A stretch of DNA of 64,000 bases from an uncultured Saprospiraceae bacterium. GTDB taxonomy: Bacteria > Bacteroidota > Bacteroidia > Chitinophagales > Saprospiraceae. Positions 1 through 9,249 of the stretch are shown one piece after another. The number at the start of each line of letters is the position of its first letter. Position 1 is the stretch's first letter. Both the position numbers and the translations under genes were made by a program. The stretch spans positions 124,001 to 188,000 of the forward strand of contig CALLPN010000013.1 of the NCBI GenBank assembly GCA_938015435.1, written 5' to 3'. Under the pieces are notes generated by a model. The model worked only from the letters and a program-made list of their open reading frames with translations, did not search any database and was not told the origin of the DNA.

Positions 1-126
1 TGCATCCAATAGATTGGTTTTTCCTACACCGTTAAGACCTACAACAAGGTTGAGCTTATTGTGTAGATCATATACATGTGAGGTATAGTTTTTGTAATTA
101 GTTAGTGAGAGGCTAGATATGTACAC
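1..126 (-). CDS. recF: RecF, DNA replication/repair protein (5' end only)
   Basis: This is the N-terminal 42 residues of RecF, an SMC-like ATPase that loads RecA at single-strand gaps in the cytoplasm; the rest lies outside the window. The translation contains LTNYKNYTS, then the Walker A loop GLNGVGKTN followed by LLDA, which is the standard RecF N-terminus. The only start in frame is GTG at 126-124, since a stop codon lies three codons upstream of it. It diverges from pdhA over about 220 bases. RecF is the best call; another SMC-like ATPase is possible but the motif spacing fits RecF well. Confidence 0.8.
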   Translation of the reverse strand, partial: MYISSLSLTNYKNYTSHVYDLHNKLNLVVGLNGVGKTNLLDA

Positions 127-348
127 GATGTGTTAGATATAAGTAAGTACCAAAGATACTAAGCTCACGTATATTCATGATATCTTGATCATTATATATT
201 ATGAATTGTAGGAATGTCTGTTCTCTAGTATACTTTTCCTCATCGTAGCGACAATATAAATGATCAAAGTTGTATTTTCGTGTACTTATAAAGTGTCATA
301 TGCTGATATAGCGTATAAGTGCACAAGACAATAATAAAATAAGAATAA

Positions 349-1383
349 ATGGCAGTAGCTACTAAAAAGGCGACAAGCGCAAAAAAGACAGCGAAAACAA
401 AGTTTAGCAAAGCAACATATCTAGGTTGGTATGAGAATATGTATAGAATTAGAAAGTTTGAAGAAGCGACTCTAAAGGCATATTCATTGCAAAAAATCAG
501 AGGTTTTTGTCACGTATATATAGGACAAGAGGCGATCTCTGCAGGAATAGAAAGTGCCCTTCAAGATGGCGATAAGATAGTTACTGCATATAGACAACAT
601 GGTATTGCTCTTGGTAGAGGTATGGATTCTAATTCTTGTATGGCAGAGCTATTTGGTAAAGGAACTGGATGTGTCGGTGGTAAAGGAGGAAGTATGCACT
701 TTTTCTCTAAAGAACATAATTACTTTGGTGGTAACGGTATCGTAGGAGCTCAGATTCCTATTGGTACAGGTATCGCTATGGCAGAATCTTACCGAGGTAC
801 TAGTAACCTTTGTGTGACTATGTTTGGTGATGGAGCAGCTAGGCAAGGAGCGCTATATGAATCATTTAATATGGCGATGACATGGAAAATACCTGTATTA
901 TATATTGTGGAGAATAATCAATATGCAATGGGTACTTCAGTAGAACGTACAAGTAATGTTACGGATCTCTTCAAAATTGGATCTGCGTTCGATATGCCAA
1001 GTGAAGCGGTAGATGGTATGGATCCAGAAGCGGTACATATCGCGGTAGAAAAAGCTGCAAAGCATATTAGATCAGGAAAAGGACCTTACTTCTTAGAGAT
1101 TAAGACATATAGATATAGAGGTCATTCAGTATCTGATCCTGCTAAGTATAGAACTAAGGATGAATTGAATAAGTATAAAGCTCTTGATCCAATCGAAATT
1201 ATTAAGGATAAAGTCCTTAAGGGTAAAATAGCTACATCAAAAGAAATAGAGAAAATAGAAAGCGAAATAATCAAAGAAATTGAAGCTGCAGTAAAATTTG
1301 CCGATGAGTCAGATTTACCTTTGGCCTCTGAGCTTTATGATAATAACTATGTTCAAGAGGACTATCCATTTATAACGGATTAG
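349..1383 (+). CDS. pdhA: Pyruvate dehydrogenase E1 component, alpha subunit
   Basis: This is the thiamine-diphosphate-dependent E1-alpha subunit, which with E1-beta decarboxylates pyruvate and acetylates the lipoyl group of E2, feeding acetyl-CoA to the TCA cycle. The TPP/Mg motif starts at GDG (residues 160-162) and ends near the ENN at 188-190. The phosphorylation-loop-like YRYRGHSVSDPAKYR lies near residue 260. A Lys/Ala/Thr-rich extension of about 22 residues precedes the conserved region; such tails may be flexible linkers but this is not shown. The gene stands alone: a strong terminator follows directly, and neither E1-beta nor E2 is in the window. Branched-chain E1-alpha is a less likely alternative. 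Confidence 0.92.
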   Translation: MAVATKKATSAKKTAKTKFSKATYLGWYENMYRIRKFEEATLKAYSLQKIRGFCHVYIGQEAISAGIESALQDGDKIVTAYRQHGIALGRGMDSNSCMAELFGKGTGCVGGKGGSMHFFSKEHNYFGGNGIVGAQIPIGTGIAMAESYRGTSNLCVTMFGDGAARQGALYESFNMAMTWKIPVLYIVENNQYAMGTSVERTSNVTDLFKIGSAFDMPSEAVDGMDPEAVHIAVEKAAKHIRSGKGPYFLEIKTYRYRGHSVSDPAKYRTKDELNKYKALDPIEIIKDKVLKGKIATSKEIEKIESEIIKEIEAAVKFADESDLPLASELYDNNYVQEDYPFITD

Positions 1384-1405
1384 ACTTTAATAAATATTAT
1401 TTATT

Positions 1406-1445
1406 AAAGAGCCTTTAGATGTTTATTCTAAAGGCTCTTTGTTAT
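1406..1445 (+). terminator. Rho-independent terminator after pdhA
   Basis: A perfect 14-bp stem (AAAGAGCCTTTAGA at 1406-1419 with its complement at 1427-1440) and a 7-base loop lie 22 bases after the pdhA stop. The right arm ends in TTT followed by GTTATTT. It makes pdhA a single-gene transcript at its 3' end. Confidence 0.85.
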
Positions 1446-1654
1446 TTAAAGTATTAACCTACAATGATCTGTCAAGTAGTTATCACGAATGGTACTATTG
1501 TATAGTATGTGTTTATTGCTTCTCAATAGAAAGAGAATCTTAATTACATTGTAGAATTTAAAAATCCGATTATCATCCAATAGATTTTAGGTTTGTTAGC
1601 TTATCGCCTCATACTTCTATGATCATAATTTGGCTTTAGACAAGAATAGTATCC

Positions 1655-2431
1655 CTATCCCATGGTACCTTTCACCAATCCTCCGTCGACACTAATCGTC
1701 TGTCCAGTGATAAATGATGATTGTGGTGATAAAAGCCAGATGGCCAAAGAAGCCAAATTTTCGGGTTTACCTAATTTACTCATTTTAGTCTCCGATTCGT
1801 ATTGTAGACGAGCTTCAGCTGGAGTAATACCCAATAGCATAGACTTATGAGCGAATAGCCTTTCCATCGCTGGAGTAGCATGATATCCTGGCGCTAATAT
1901 GTTCAATGTAATTCCTTGATCTGCGATCTCTTGTGAGAGTGTTTTTACAAATCCAACTACTGCTAACCGAAGTGAGTTGCTGAGTACAAGGTTTTCTACA
2001 GGTTGCTTGACGCTAACACTCTCAATATAAACGATACGCCCGTATTGCTGATCAATAAATCTATCTAGCAGAATTTTAGTGAACTTTACTTTCCATCTCA
2101 ATATCCGTTCATAAGAGTCATCCCAATCATCCATTTCCGTCGCAACAAAAGATTTTGCAGGAGGACCACCGGCATTGATCAAAACACCATCTATTCTTCG
2201 AAGGCCAAGTGTACGAGTGATCTCAGACATCGTAGCATCCGTAGTAATGTCACCAGGTACTATTTCAACTTGGTCTGGATGTGCAGTTTTTAGTTCAATT
2301 AATTTTTCTTGTCCTCGCGCATTGAGGATTACATTTGCACCTTCTTCAATAAGAGCAAGTGCAATAGCCCTTCCAAAACCACTGGTAGCACCAGTCACAA
2401 CAAACAACTTATTTTCGATTCCTAATACCAT
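1655..2431 (-). CDS. SDR-family oxidoreductase with altered catalytic motif
   Basis: A 258-residue short-chain dehydrogenase/reductase fold. The NAD(P)-binding glycine motif TGATSGFG is at residues 13-20, NAGG at 86-89, and the C-terminal FITGQTISVDGG is typical of the family. Where classical SDRs have YxxxK, this protein reads S151-N-S-L-R155, so tyrosine and lysine are both replaced. SVKQP (140-144) just before it belongs to an SDR subgroup I recall with this SN..R variation. The substrate is unknown, and the changed residues argue against a standard hydride-transfer mechanism. It is the last gene of a minus-strand run and its ATG overlaps the stop of the preceding gene by one base (TAATG), implying translational coupling. 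Confidence 0.8.
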   Translation of the reverse strand: MVLGIENKLFVVTGATSGFGRAIALALIEEGANVILNARGQEKLIELKTAHPDQVEIVPGDITTDATMSEITRTLGLRRIDGVLINAGGPPAKSFVATEMDDWDDSYERILRWKVKFTKILLDRFIDQQYGRIVYIESVSVKQPVENLVLSNSLRLAVVGFVKTLSQEIADQGITLNILAPGYHATPAMERLFAHKSMLLGITPAEARLQYESETKMSKLGKPENLASLAIWLLSPQSSFITGQTISVDGGLVKGTMG

Positions 2432-2754
2432 TATAGTAGATTTGTAAGGAAGCGATAAATTTCTTTCTCTACGATATCGTAATCATTATCCGCTTTGAAT
2501 ATTACTTCTATTTTATCTAGTACTTCTTGTTTACGTGTTGGGGTAGGATAGTGGATGCCTTTGTGAGCTATTATTATTTCTAGTGCTTCGAAATCACTTA
2601 GCTTATCAAAGATACCATACATCTTATCATAAGTATCTTTACCTACGTTTACTAAGATTGCTTCCTTTTCTTCATTAGTAAACTCTTCATTTACATTAGC
2701 CGCATAGAGCAATGCAATGCAGATGAATTCGTCATAACTATAAGTATGTTCCAT
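2431..2754 (-). CDS. Small helical protein, possibly TerB-like
   Basis: A 107-residue acidic protein predicted to be mostly helical. The N-terminal FICIALLYAANVNEEF followed by a TNEEKEAIL helix loosely recalls the TerB-like fold, but the resemblance is weak and no function is proposed. The frame stays open upstream to an ATG at 2847, which would run 49 bases into kbl. I chose the ATG at 2754 because the extra 31 residues (Arg/Lys-rich, low complexity) lie over the kbl 3' end and the spacer. The stop overlaps the following SDR start. It lies 44 bases after kbl and is probably cotranscribed with it. Confidence 0.6.
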   Translation of the reverse strand: MEHTYSYDEFICIALLYAANVNEEFTNEEKEAILVNVGKDTYDKMYGIFDKLSDFEALEIIIAHKGIHYPTPTRKQEVLDKIEVIFKADNDYDIVEKEIYRFLTNLL

Positions 2755-2798
2755 AAGTTGATTGTTTGTATTTTTTATTTTAGAAATAATATCAAGAG

Positions 2799-3992
2799 TT
2801 AAATCACACCTAGTTCTTTTCCTACTTTCGTGAAAGCGTCTACACATTTATCTATCTGATCAAACGAATGCCCAGCGCTAATTTGTGTTCTGATTCTAGC
2901 TTTTTCTTTTGGTACGACGGGATAGAAAAATCCAATTACATATATACCTTCATCTAATAACATATTGGCAAATTTTTGTGAAAGTGGAGCATCGTATAAC
3001 ATCACCGGAACGATCGCATGTGTACCTTCTACAATATCAAATCCGGCGTCAACCATTTTTGATCTAAATCTTGCAGTGTTTTTAGATAATTTATCTCTCA
3101 ACGCTGTTGACGCAGTCAATATATCTAACACCTTTAAAGAAGCACCAACAATAGCTGGAGCGAGTGTATTAGAAAATAAATATGGCCTAGACCTTTGGCG
3201 TAGCATGGCAACGATTTCTTTGCTGGCGGCGGTAAATCCTCCTGAAGCACCACCCAGTGCCTTTCCAAATGTTCCAGTAATGATATCTACTCTTCCAAAA
3301 GAATCGCAATGCTCCGCACTACCTCTACCAGTCTTTCCAGTGAAACCTGTTGCATGACAGTCATCGACCATTGTCAAAGCTCCATATTTTTCAGCAAGAT
3401 CGCATATTTTATCTATTTGAGCGATTACTCCATCCATGCTAAAAACACCGTCTGTAGCGATCATGATACGACGTGCACCGGCTGCTTGCGCTTCTTTTAG
3501 TTTGATCTCTAGATCGGCCATGTCGTTACTAATGTATCTATATCTTTTCGCCTTACATAATCTGATACCATCTATAATTGATGCATGATTTAGCGTATCA
3601 GATATGATTGCATCTTCTGCAGTAAGCAATGGTTCGAAAAGTCCACCATTGGCATCGAATGCTGCAGCGTAAAGTATTGCATCTTCAGTACCTACAAACT
3701 TCGAAATTTTCGCCTCTAATTCTTTGTGGATGTCTTGAGTTCCACAAATAAATCTTACCGATGACATACCGAATCCATGAGAATCAATAGCGGCTTTCGC
3801 AGCTTTAATTATTTCAGGTTGTGATGATAGTCCTAGATAATTGTTGGCACAAAAATTTAGAACTTCTTGCCCTTGATCAGTCCCAATTTCTGCACTTTGT
3901 GGAGTAACGATTATTCTCTCTTCTTTAAACAGGCCATCTTTTCTAATTTGATCTAATTCTTCTTGAATCGCTTTATTTATAATCTTCGACAT
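2799..3992 (-). CDS. kbl: Glycine C-acetyltransferase (2-amino-3-ketobutyrate CoA ligase)
   Basis: A PLP enzyme of the alpha-oxoamine synthase family that splits 2-amino-3-oxobutyrate with CoA into glycine and acetyl-CoA, the second step of threonine degradation. At 397 residues it has the usual length. The PLP-lysine motif [14 protein letters not shown] places the Schiff-base lysine at K244, the same number I recall for the E. coli enzyme, and VDDCHATG (209-216) supplies cofactor-binding Asp and His. The gene lies 83 bases downstream of tdh on the same strand, so the pair forms a complete threonine-to-glycine pathway, which supports kbl over the related serine palmitoyltransferase or bioF. 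Confidence 0.92.
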   Translation of the reverse strand: MSKIINKAIQEELDQIRKDGLFKEERIIVTPQSAEIGTDQGQEVLNFCANNYLGLSSQPEIIKAAKAAIDSHGFGMSSVRFICGTQDIHKELEAKISKFVGTEDAILYAAAFDANGGLFEPLLTAEDAIISDTLNHASIIDGIRLCKAKRYRYISNDMADLEIKLKEAQAAGARRIMIATDGVFSMDGVIAQIDKICDLAEKYGALTMVDDCHATGFTGKTGRGSAEHCDSFGRVDIITGTFGKALGGASGGFTAASKEIVAMLRQRSRPYLFSNTLAPAIVGASLKVLDILTASTALRDKLSKNTARFRSKMVDAGFDIVEGTHAIVPVMLYDAPLSQKFANMLLDEGIYVIGFFYPVVPKEKARIRTQISAGHSFDQIDKCVDAFTKVGKELGVI

Positions 3993-4075
3993 GCTCTATT
4001 TTTTTCTTTGTATATAATATAACACTCTATGTCCTTTAAGTAGGGAGTCGTTATGTGATTAATTTAATTTATTTT

Positions 4076-5029
4076 TTAGCCTTTGGTCAATTGTAATCTA
4101 AGGTTTTTAATCATATCCTTTGTCATAGCATCTACATCATAATCTTCTTTCCAATTCCAATCTCTTCTTGCCATACTATCGTCAATTGATTCGGACCAGC
4201 TAGCTGCGATGTCTTGTCTATGATCAGGTTTATATCTGATTTTAAAGTTGGGTATTACTTTACGTATACTTTCGGTAATTTCTGCTGGAGTAAAACTCAT
4301 AGCGGAGAGGTTATAACTAGTTCTGATATTTAGATCTTTTTTGTCTGCATGCATCAGTTCGATAGTTGCTCTTATAGCATCAGGCATGTACATCATAGGA
4401 AGTCGTGTGTCTTCAGCTAGAAAGCATTCATACTCTTCACCTTTGATAGCGGCGTGATATATTTCGACGGCATAGTCAGTCGTACCACCGCTAGGAAGTG
4501 ATTGGTAACCTATAATGCCAGGATATCTTACTGATCGTATATCCGTACCATATCTATCATGGTAATAATTAGACCATAATTCTCCAGTAGCTTTACTTAT
4601 TCCATATACTGTGCTTGGCATCAATGGGACATGCTGAGAAGTATTTTCTCTTGGTGTCGTAGTGCCGAAAACTGCTATAGTACTAGGAAAAAATATTTTC
4701 TCTAATTGAAATTTCTCAGCCATTTCTAAGACAGCAAGATGACCATCAAAATTCACCTTCCAAGTCTTCGTTGGATTCCATTCACCACTAGCGGAGAGAA
4801 TAGCTGCCATATGGTAAATCTGAGTAATTTCATGCTCGATGATAAGTTCTTCGAGTCTCATCGTATTCATAATATCCAAAAATTCATAAGGACTGTTGTT
4901 GAGAATATCAGTGGTAGATATATCAGTGGCCAAAACATTCTCATTGCCATATATTTTTCGTAACTCACTGGCAAGCACTCTACCAAGCTGTCCATTAGCT
5001 CCAGTGATCAGGATTTTAACTTTGTTCAT
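4076..5029 (-). CDS. tdh: L-threonine 3-dehydrogenase, SDR (epimerase-like) type
   Basis: A 317-residue extended SDR related to UDP-galactose 4-epimerases. It has the NAD-binding motif TGANGQLG (9-16), FFPSTIAVFG with the catalytic Ser near 116, and YGISK with Y142 and K146. In Bacteroidota the threonine dehydrogenase is commonly of this type rather than the zinc MDR type. The position directly upstream of kbl makes oxidation of L-threonine to 2-amino-3-oxobutyrate the best assignment. In isolation the sequence could be read as a generic NAD-dependent epimerase. The 83-base gap to kbl shows no terminator, so one transcript is likely. Confidence 0.85.
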   Translation of the reverse strand: MNKVKILITGANGQLGRVLASELRKIYGNENVLATDISTTDILNNSPYEFLDIMNTMRLEELIIEHEITQIYHMAAILSASGEWNPTKTWKVNFDGHLAVLEMAEKFQLEKIFFPSTIAVFGTTTPRENTSQHVPLMPSTVYGISKATGELWSNYYHDRYGTDIRSVRYPGIIGYQSLPSGGTTDYAVEIYHAAIKGEEYECFLAEDTRLPMMYMPDAIRATIELMHADKKDLNIRTSYNLSAMSFTPAEITESIRKVIPNFKIRYKPDHRQDIAASWSESIDDSMARRDWNWKEDYDVDAMTKDMIKNLRLQLTKG

Positions 5030-5118
5030 TTCGTATATTATATGAACACAAGGTAAGCCTTACCTTAACAATATCTATGCTCTTTTAATATTAACTTTCA
5101 TGATTGTCTGGTTGGAGT

Positions 5119-5571
5119 TTAGACCAGATAATTTGGAATAGCTTTCAGAAAATCGATCTTGGCGGCGTCCTTATTAATAGCGCAACAGTAAGTCTGTACT
5201 CCGTTGGTAACCAGTAAGTAGGGGGCGTTGAGCGTGATGTTGTATCTAGCAGCTTGATCTAGAGTAGATTGATTGATGGGTTCTTTGTGAGACTTACATT
5301 CTATAAGAAGGTAAGGCTCAATCTTATGATCATATACGATGATATCATATCTTTTGTATTTGCCTAATACTAAAAGTGATTTCTCTACTTGAATTCGAGC
5401 AATGGGATAGTCTAGTTTTTGAGTGAGATATAAGATTAGAAGTTGCCTCACCAATTCTTCTGGTTGTGGCACTAGATATTTCTTTCTTATTGGATCCCAA
5501 AGATACTTGTTCTCACCTTCCTTTTTTATCTTCAAATAAGAACTAAATTCATGCAGATTGATATCAATCAT
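5119..5571 (-). CDS. HsdR N-terminal-domain (PD-(D/E)XK) small protein
   Basis: A 150-residue stand-alone protein resembling the N-terminal nuclease domain of type I restriction HsdR subunits. The PD-(D/E)XK core can be read as PEELVRQ with E39, D76 in RYDIIVY, and E91-C-K93 in LIECKSHK, followed by a Gln at 106. The residues needed for metal-dependent DNA cleavage are therefore present. Similar solitary proteins are widespread in Bacteroidota with no assigned role. Its ATG overlaps the TGA of the upstream 621-residue gene by four bases (ATGA), so the two are translated together. No methylase or specificity subunit is nearby, so this is not a type I restriction locus. Confidence 0.75.
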   Translation of the reverse strand: MIDINLHEFSSYLKIKKEGENKYLWDPIRKKYLVPQPEELVRQLLILYLTQKLDYPIARIQVEKSLLVLGKYKRYDIIVYDHKIEPYLLIECKSHKEPINQSTLDQAARYNITLNAPYLLVTNGVQTYCCAINKDAAKIDFLKAIPNYLV

Positions 5572-7433
5572 ATGGCAGACTCAGTACTTATATTCGATTG
5601 ATGGTTAGTGTATGGGTATAGATGCTCTTCTAGGTCAATATGATTGAAGGTGTCTTCAGTATTAATGGAGATTACTTTATAGCCAGCTGAAGACATACAC
5701 TGTAAGACTAATCGTTGCCAAAAGTAATGCTGGGTTTCATTGACATTGATTAAGTCGTCATACACAAGAATGATTTTCTCTTGATCCTCCGCTAATATGC
5801 TACCCTTAACGAGCTCAGCCTCTGATTCACCTTTAAGCTCGTTTATTTTAGAGCTAGCGAGAATACTATTCACTTTCTCATTATCTATATCTCTTAGGCA
5901 TGATATTATATTGACAGTCTTCGTTTGATATACTTTGATTTTTGCCTTGGAGGCTATGATGGCATCCGTTAACTGATTGGCTTGCTTGATTCTACTGTAA
6001 TAGTCCAAAGTAACCATCGGTTCGATATCGTCGAGATTCTTATCGATGAGCACGATAGAATTTTTATCGTCTTTTTTAATAGTATTACTTAATCTATAAT
6101 CTACACCATCAAATGATATTTGGTAATCGCCAGTAGTTAGAGTATCAGCTGAAAGATTGACTAGGCTCCAATCAATTACATTATTAAGGTTTTTATACGC
6201 TTCGAATACTGTAAGTGAATCGTCCGATGTAATTACTCCATTGGCACTTGCTTTATCTTTCCATTTCTGTATCTCCATATACTTCAATTGATTTTGCTGA
6301 TTATCTTTTTCTAAAGAGATCAACACATCGATGATTGCTTTGTCTTCTTCAGAAAGGCTAGTATAGAACCTTTTCCATGTGATATATTCAGCTTCATCAA
6401 TAATCCAATGCTTACAATGTAGAAGTTGAGATAACAACCCTTCGACTTTGATAATTTGCTTTTCGTAACTAAGTGGAGTATTGGATACTTCTACCTTGAT
6501 AAATCCATTTTCGTTAATCTCTGTTAATAGAGTTCGGAGTTCATGCATCGCATCATAGATGATCACTGATTGATGATTTCGACTATTAAACCTTCTACTA
6601 TGCCTAGATAAATACTTAGAGGTTACTTTCGGCCAGTTAGAAACGGCATACATGACTAGTTCAGATAGCGTATTTTCATTCTCGTTGGGTAAGTCCGCTA
6701 AAAGAAATCCAATCTTCTGTCTCATTTTATCTAATTCCAAGTCGCTTTGACTATGCTGGTAGTTGACCAGATGTTGTGTTAATTGTTTTTTAATGGAAAG
6801 AATTCGATTTCTCTCTTCATCAACAATCTCTTTAAGACCTGTTCTGATGTCATGAGATATAGTGTTTACTTTTTTTATCCAGATTTCCAGAACGTTCGGT
6901 AGTGTTTCATTGATAGGTTCTAAATAATATTTATCCATCAAAGGATCGATATCTATATACCGATTCCAAGTTCGCTTATAAATTGAGAATAATTTAGATT
7001 GATCAATAGTATTCTCTGATATACTTAGTGGAGATCCCTTCAATCTGCTATCTAGGTCAAAATCTGTACTAGAATTAAAATCATAAGAACCTAACACATT
7101 TAAATACTGATGTCTCAATGCTAAATTAGTCTTGGGGTAGCAAAAATTATATTTACTCTTTAATTTCAATATCGCACTGTGATAAGCATTAGCTAGTTTT
7201 TCCAATTCTTCCTTAGATTCTGTTTGCAGATGCCGATCCTTGTAGTTTTGCAAATATCTGAGAGTGCGGGGATTGCAACTTATAGATATTCCTTTTTCTA
7301 TAAGAAGATTAATAATTTCTATGATTTCATTGATACTATTTGAGCGTATCTCTACTGGTTGGTTAGACTTTAGGCTTTTTAAAGCCTTGAGTTGAGTAGG
7401 TGAGAGGTGCTCTATTGGCAAAGAATGGATCAT
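5568..7433 (-). CDS. Uncharacterised 621-aa protein coupled to the HsdR-N protein
   Basis: I do not recognise a family with certainty. The protein is soluble, with no signal peptide or membrane segment, rich in helices and charged residues. No Walker A, DEAD-box or zinc motif is visible. The middle (near 345-375, WIIDEAEYITWKRFY and the helix after it) and the C-terminus (near 570-600, HYFWQRLVLQCMSSAGYKVI) faintly recall non-motor parts of large Bacteroidota superfamily I helicases, whose C-termini often carry a nuclease-like segment; this is only a resemblance. It is the first gene of its transcript, with a promoter-like box 29 bases upstream, and its stop overlaps the start of the HsdR-N protein. 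Confidence 0.6.
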   Translation of the reverse strand: MIHSLPIEHLSPTQLKALKSLKSNQPVEIRSNSINEIIEIINLLIEKGISISCNPRTLRYLQNYKDRHLQTESKEELEKLANAYHSAILKLKSKYNFCYPKTNLALRHQYLNVLGSYDFNSSTDFDLDSRLKGSPLSISENTIDQSKLFSIYKRTWNRYIDIDPLMDKYYLEPINETLPNVLEIWIKKVNTISHDIRTGLKEIVDEERNRILSIKKQLTQHLVNYQHSQSDLELDKMRQKIGFLLADLPNENENTLSELVMYAVSNWPKVTSKYLSRHSRRFNSRNHQSVIIYDAMHELRTLLTEINENGFIKVEVSNTPLSYEKQIIKVEGLLSQLLHCKHWIIDEAEYITWKRFYTSLSEEDKAIIDVLISLEKDNQQNQLKYMEIQKWKDKASANGVITSDDSLTVFEAYKNLNNVIDWSLVNLSADTLTTGDYQISFDGVDYRLSNTIKKDDKNSIVLIDKNLDDIEPMVTLDYYSRIKQANQLTDAIIASKAKIKVYQTKTVNIISCLRDIDNEKVNSILASSKINELKGESEAELVKGSILAEDQEKIILVYDDLINVNETQHYFWQRLVLQCMSSAGYKVISINTEDTFNHIDLEEHLYPYTNHQSNISTESAI

Positions 7434-7850
7434 AAGTCAGTTGTAAAGTCAATAATGTTAGGCAAATATAGATTATTAATAAAACATATGTATTTTATTT
7501 GTATGTAAGAATGATTTACTATTCTTCGGCCATTATGTTGCTTTGTACGGTTTAAAGAGCTAGTTATATGCTGTGTAATTATAAGTATGACGCACTTAGT
7601 ACATATCTATTCTCATATTGGCTTAGTATTTGAATCTTCTCGTAGATGAAGGTGTTGCTGAACAAAAAAGCTGGATAGGCATTATATTGTTAGTAACATC
7701 ATCGTATGTTTGTAAAGAAATGCCGAATCAAATAGGATATGTAACTTTTATGGATCGTAAGATCACTAGTCACATTAAAGTATGATTCGTGCGTGAGTAG
7801 GATTCTCACATATTAAATAACCAATCTAACTCGGATGGACCCAGCGGAAC
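7434..7850. other. Intergenic region between divergent genes
   Basis: This 417-base AT-rich stretch separates the minus-strand 621-aa gene from corA. Apart from the promoter-like box at 7463-7470 it holds only a weak 5-bp hairpin (GTGAG/CTCAC near 7793-7809). No open frame worth calling was found. Confidence 0.5.
7463..7470 (-). promoter_or_regulatory. Promoter -7 box (TATATTTG) for the 621-aa gene
   Basis: On the minus strand the sequence matches the Bacteroidota -7 consensus TAnnTTTG exactly and lies 29 bases before the ATG at 7433. No clear -33 TTTG is found at the usual spacing. Confidence 0.4.
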
Positions 7851-8801
7851 ATGATACGTTACTACCAAAAGCAGAACAACGAACTAGTCCAGTTAGATGG
7901 AATACAGGAATCCAGCTGGATTGATATCAGAGCGCCATTTGACCATGGTGAACTAGAACAATTAGCCAATTCTTTGGCCGTACCTTTAGATTACTTTACA
8001 GATTCATTGGATGTAGATGAAAGATCACGTTACGAACGTGAAGATGATGTAGAGCTCATCATTATCAATACTCCAGTGGCCAATGAAGATAATCGAGTTA
8101 GCGACCCTATATATATAACAGTACCCATCGGTATCGTATTAGCTAAGGGGCATATCATTACACTGACCTCCAAAAACGATACAGTATTAGAGAAGTTTAG
8201 CACGAATAAGGTAAAGAACTTCAATCCGATAGACCGTAAGAAGTTTATCCTTCAGATATTTGAGCAGAATGTACTTGACTATCTTTATCGTCTAAAGCAG
8301 CTTAATCTCAAGCGTAACTTAATAGAGCAAAGCCTATACGATAGTAGTAGGAATACAGAGCTTCGACAATTATTAAGAATCGAGAAGAGTCTAGTCTATT
8401 TTGTGAATAGTCTGAATGCTAACGAACTGCTCAATCTCAAAATGAAAAGAACAGATTTTCTTCATATCCGAGAACTAGAATATCACACAGATCTATTTGA
8501 AGATATAATAATCGATAATGGCCAGGCATTGGAAGTTGCCAATGTACATACTAATATCCTCAGCAGTACAATGGAAGCATATGCGTCTATCGTCTCTAAT
8601 AACATGAATGTTTTTATCCATCGTCTTACTATCATTACCATCATTCTTATGGTACCCACATTGGTTGCCTCTTTCTATGGAATGAATCTCAAGTATTTGC
8701 CAATGCAGGATGCTAAATATGCCTTCGTGATTATTATACTTGTTAGTATATTATTAGGAATTGGATTGATTTGGTTTTTCAAAAGAAAAAAACACTTCTG
8801 A
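7851..8801 (+). CDS. corA: CorA-family divalent metal ion transporter
   Basis: A 316-residue inner-membrane channel for Mg2+ or related divalent ions. The signature Y-G-M-N is at residues 276-279, at the end of the first of two C-terminal membrane segments (about 257-276 and 290-311), and the protein ends in a short basic tail, as is usual for CorA. The N-terminal 250 residues form the cytoplasmic alpha/beta and long-helix region, with acidic stretches. Length is normal for the family. The gene has no cotranscribed neighbour in view. Whether it carries Mg2+, Co2+ or Zn2+ cannot be told from the sequence. Confidence 0.88.
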   Translation: MIRYYQKQNNELVQLDGIQESSWIDIRAPFDHGELEQLANSLAVPLDYFTDSLDVDERSRYEREDDVELIIINTPVANEDNRVSDPIYITVPIGIVLAKGHIITLTSKNDTVLEKFSTNKVKNFNPIDRKKFILQIFEQNVLDYLYRLKQLNLKRNLIEQSLYDSSRNTELRQLLRIEKSLVYFVNSLNANELLNLKMKRTDFLHIRELEYHTDLFEDIIIDNGQALEVANVHTNILSSTMEAYASIVSNNMNVFIHRLTIITIILMVPTLVASFYGMNLKYLPMQDAKYAFVIIILVSILLGIGLIWFFKRKKHF

Positions 8802-9249
8802 TAAAATTATATTATACGTTTTCCACTCATTTTTAGACAGTTAGTGTTTTGAAGGCGGCAGTTACTAACAATTCGACATATTACGAAAAATTATATTATG
8901 TTGATACTAAGCAAGTTACATACCTTACCAACAAAGTGTTAATAACTTTTGACTTTTGGCATTTTTTTCTCTAGCACTTTTTCCTCATATTTGTATTCGA
9001 TTACGATAGGAACCAACCTTACCAAATCGACCCTATTTCAACACTATATTTACTGAGACGGCACACCTGTTAATTTAATAGTCGCTTCAAATAAAGTATT
9101 ATAACTGAGTTTGAGCGCTTCGCCGACCTAACTCAATCATATTACGTAATTTTTATATTAGTGTTGTTAAGATGTGATAGCGGAAGAAAGTAAAGTGGAA
9201 TAGGGAATAAAGAGAGAGAACTAATTGACAACAATAATAAACTTAACCA
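8802..9249. other. Long leader/intergenic region before nrdB
   Basis: This 448-base AT-rich region probably holds the nrd promoter. A near-consensus -7 box (CATATTTG) is at about 8986-8993, which would leave a leader of some 250 bases. A 12-base AT stretch (AAATTATATTAT) occurs twice, near 8804 and 8888. No reading frame is supported. Confidence 0.4.

Noticed and set aside
2755..2847. N-terminal extension of the small helical protein to the ATG at 2847
   Set aside because: It would overlap the end of kbl by 49 bases and adds an Arg/Lys-rich, non-conserved-looking segment; the ATG at 2754 is simpler.
5119..7433. Type I restriction-modification locus
   Set aside because: Only a solitary HsdR N-terminal domain is present; there is no helicase motor, methylase or specificity subunit.
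9041..9056. ACACTATATTTACTGA upstream of nrdB as an NrdR box
   Set aside because: Only the left half fits the NrdR consensus and no second box was found at the expected helical spacing.
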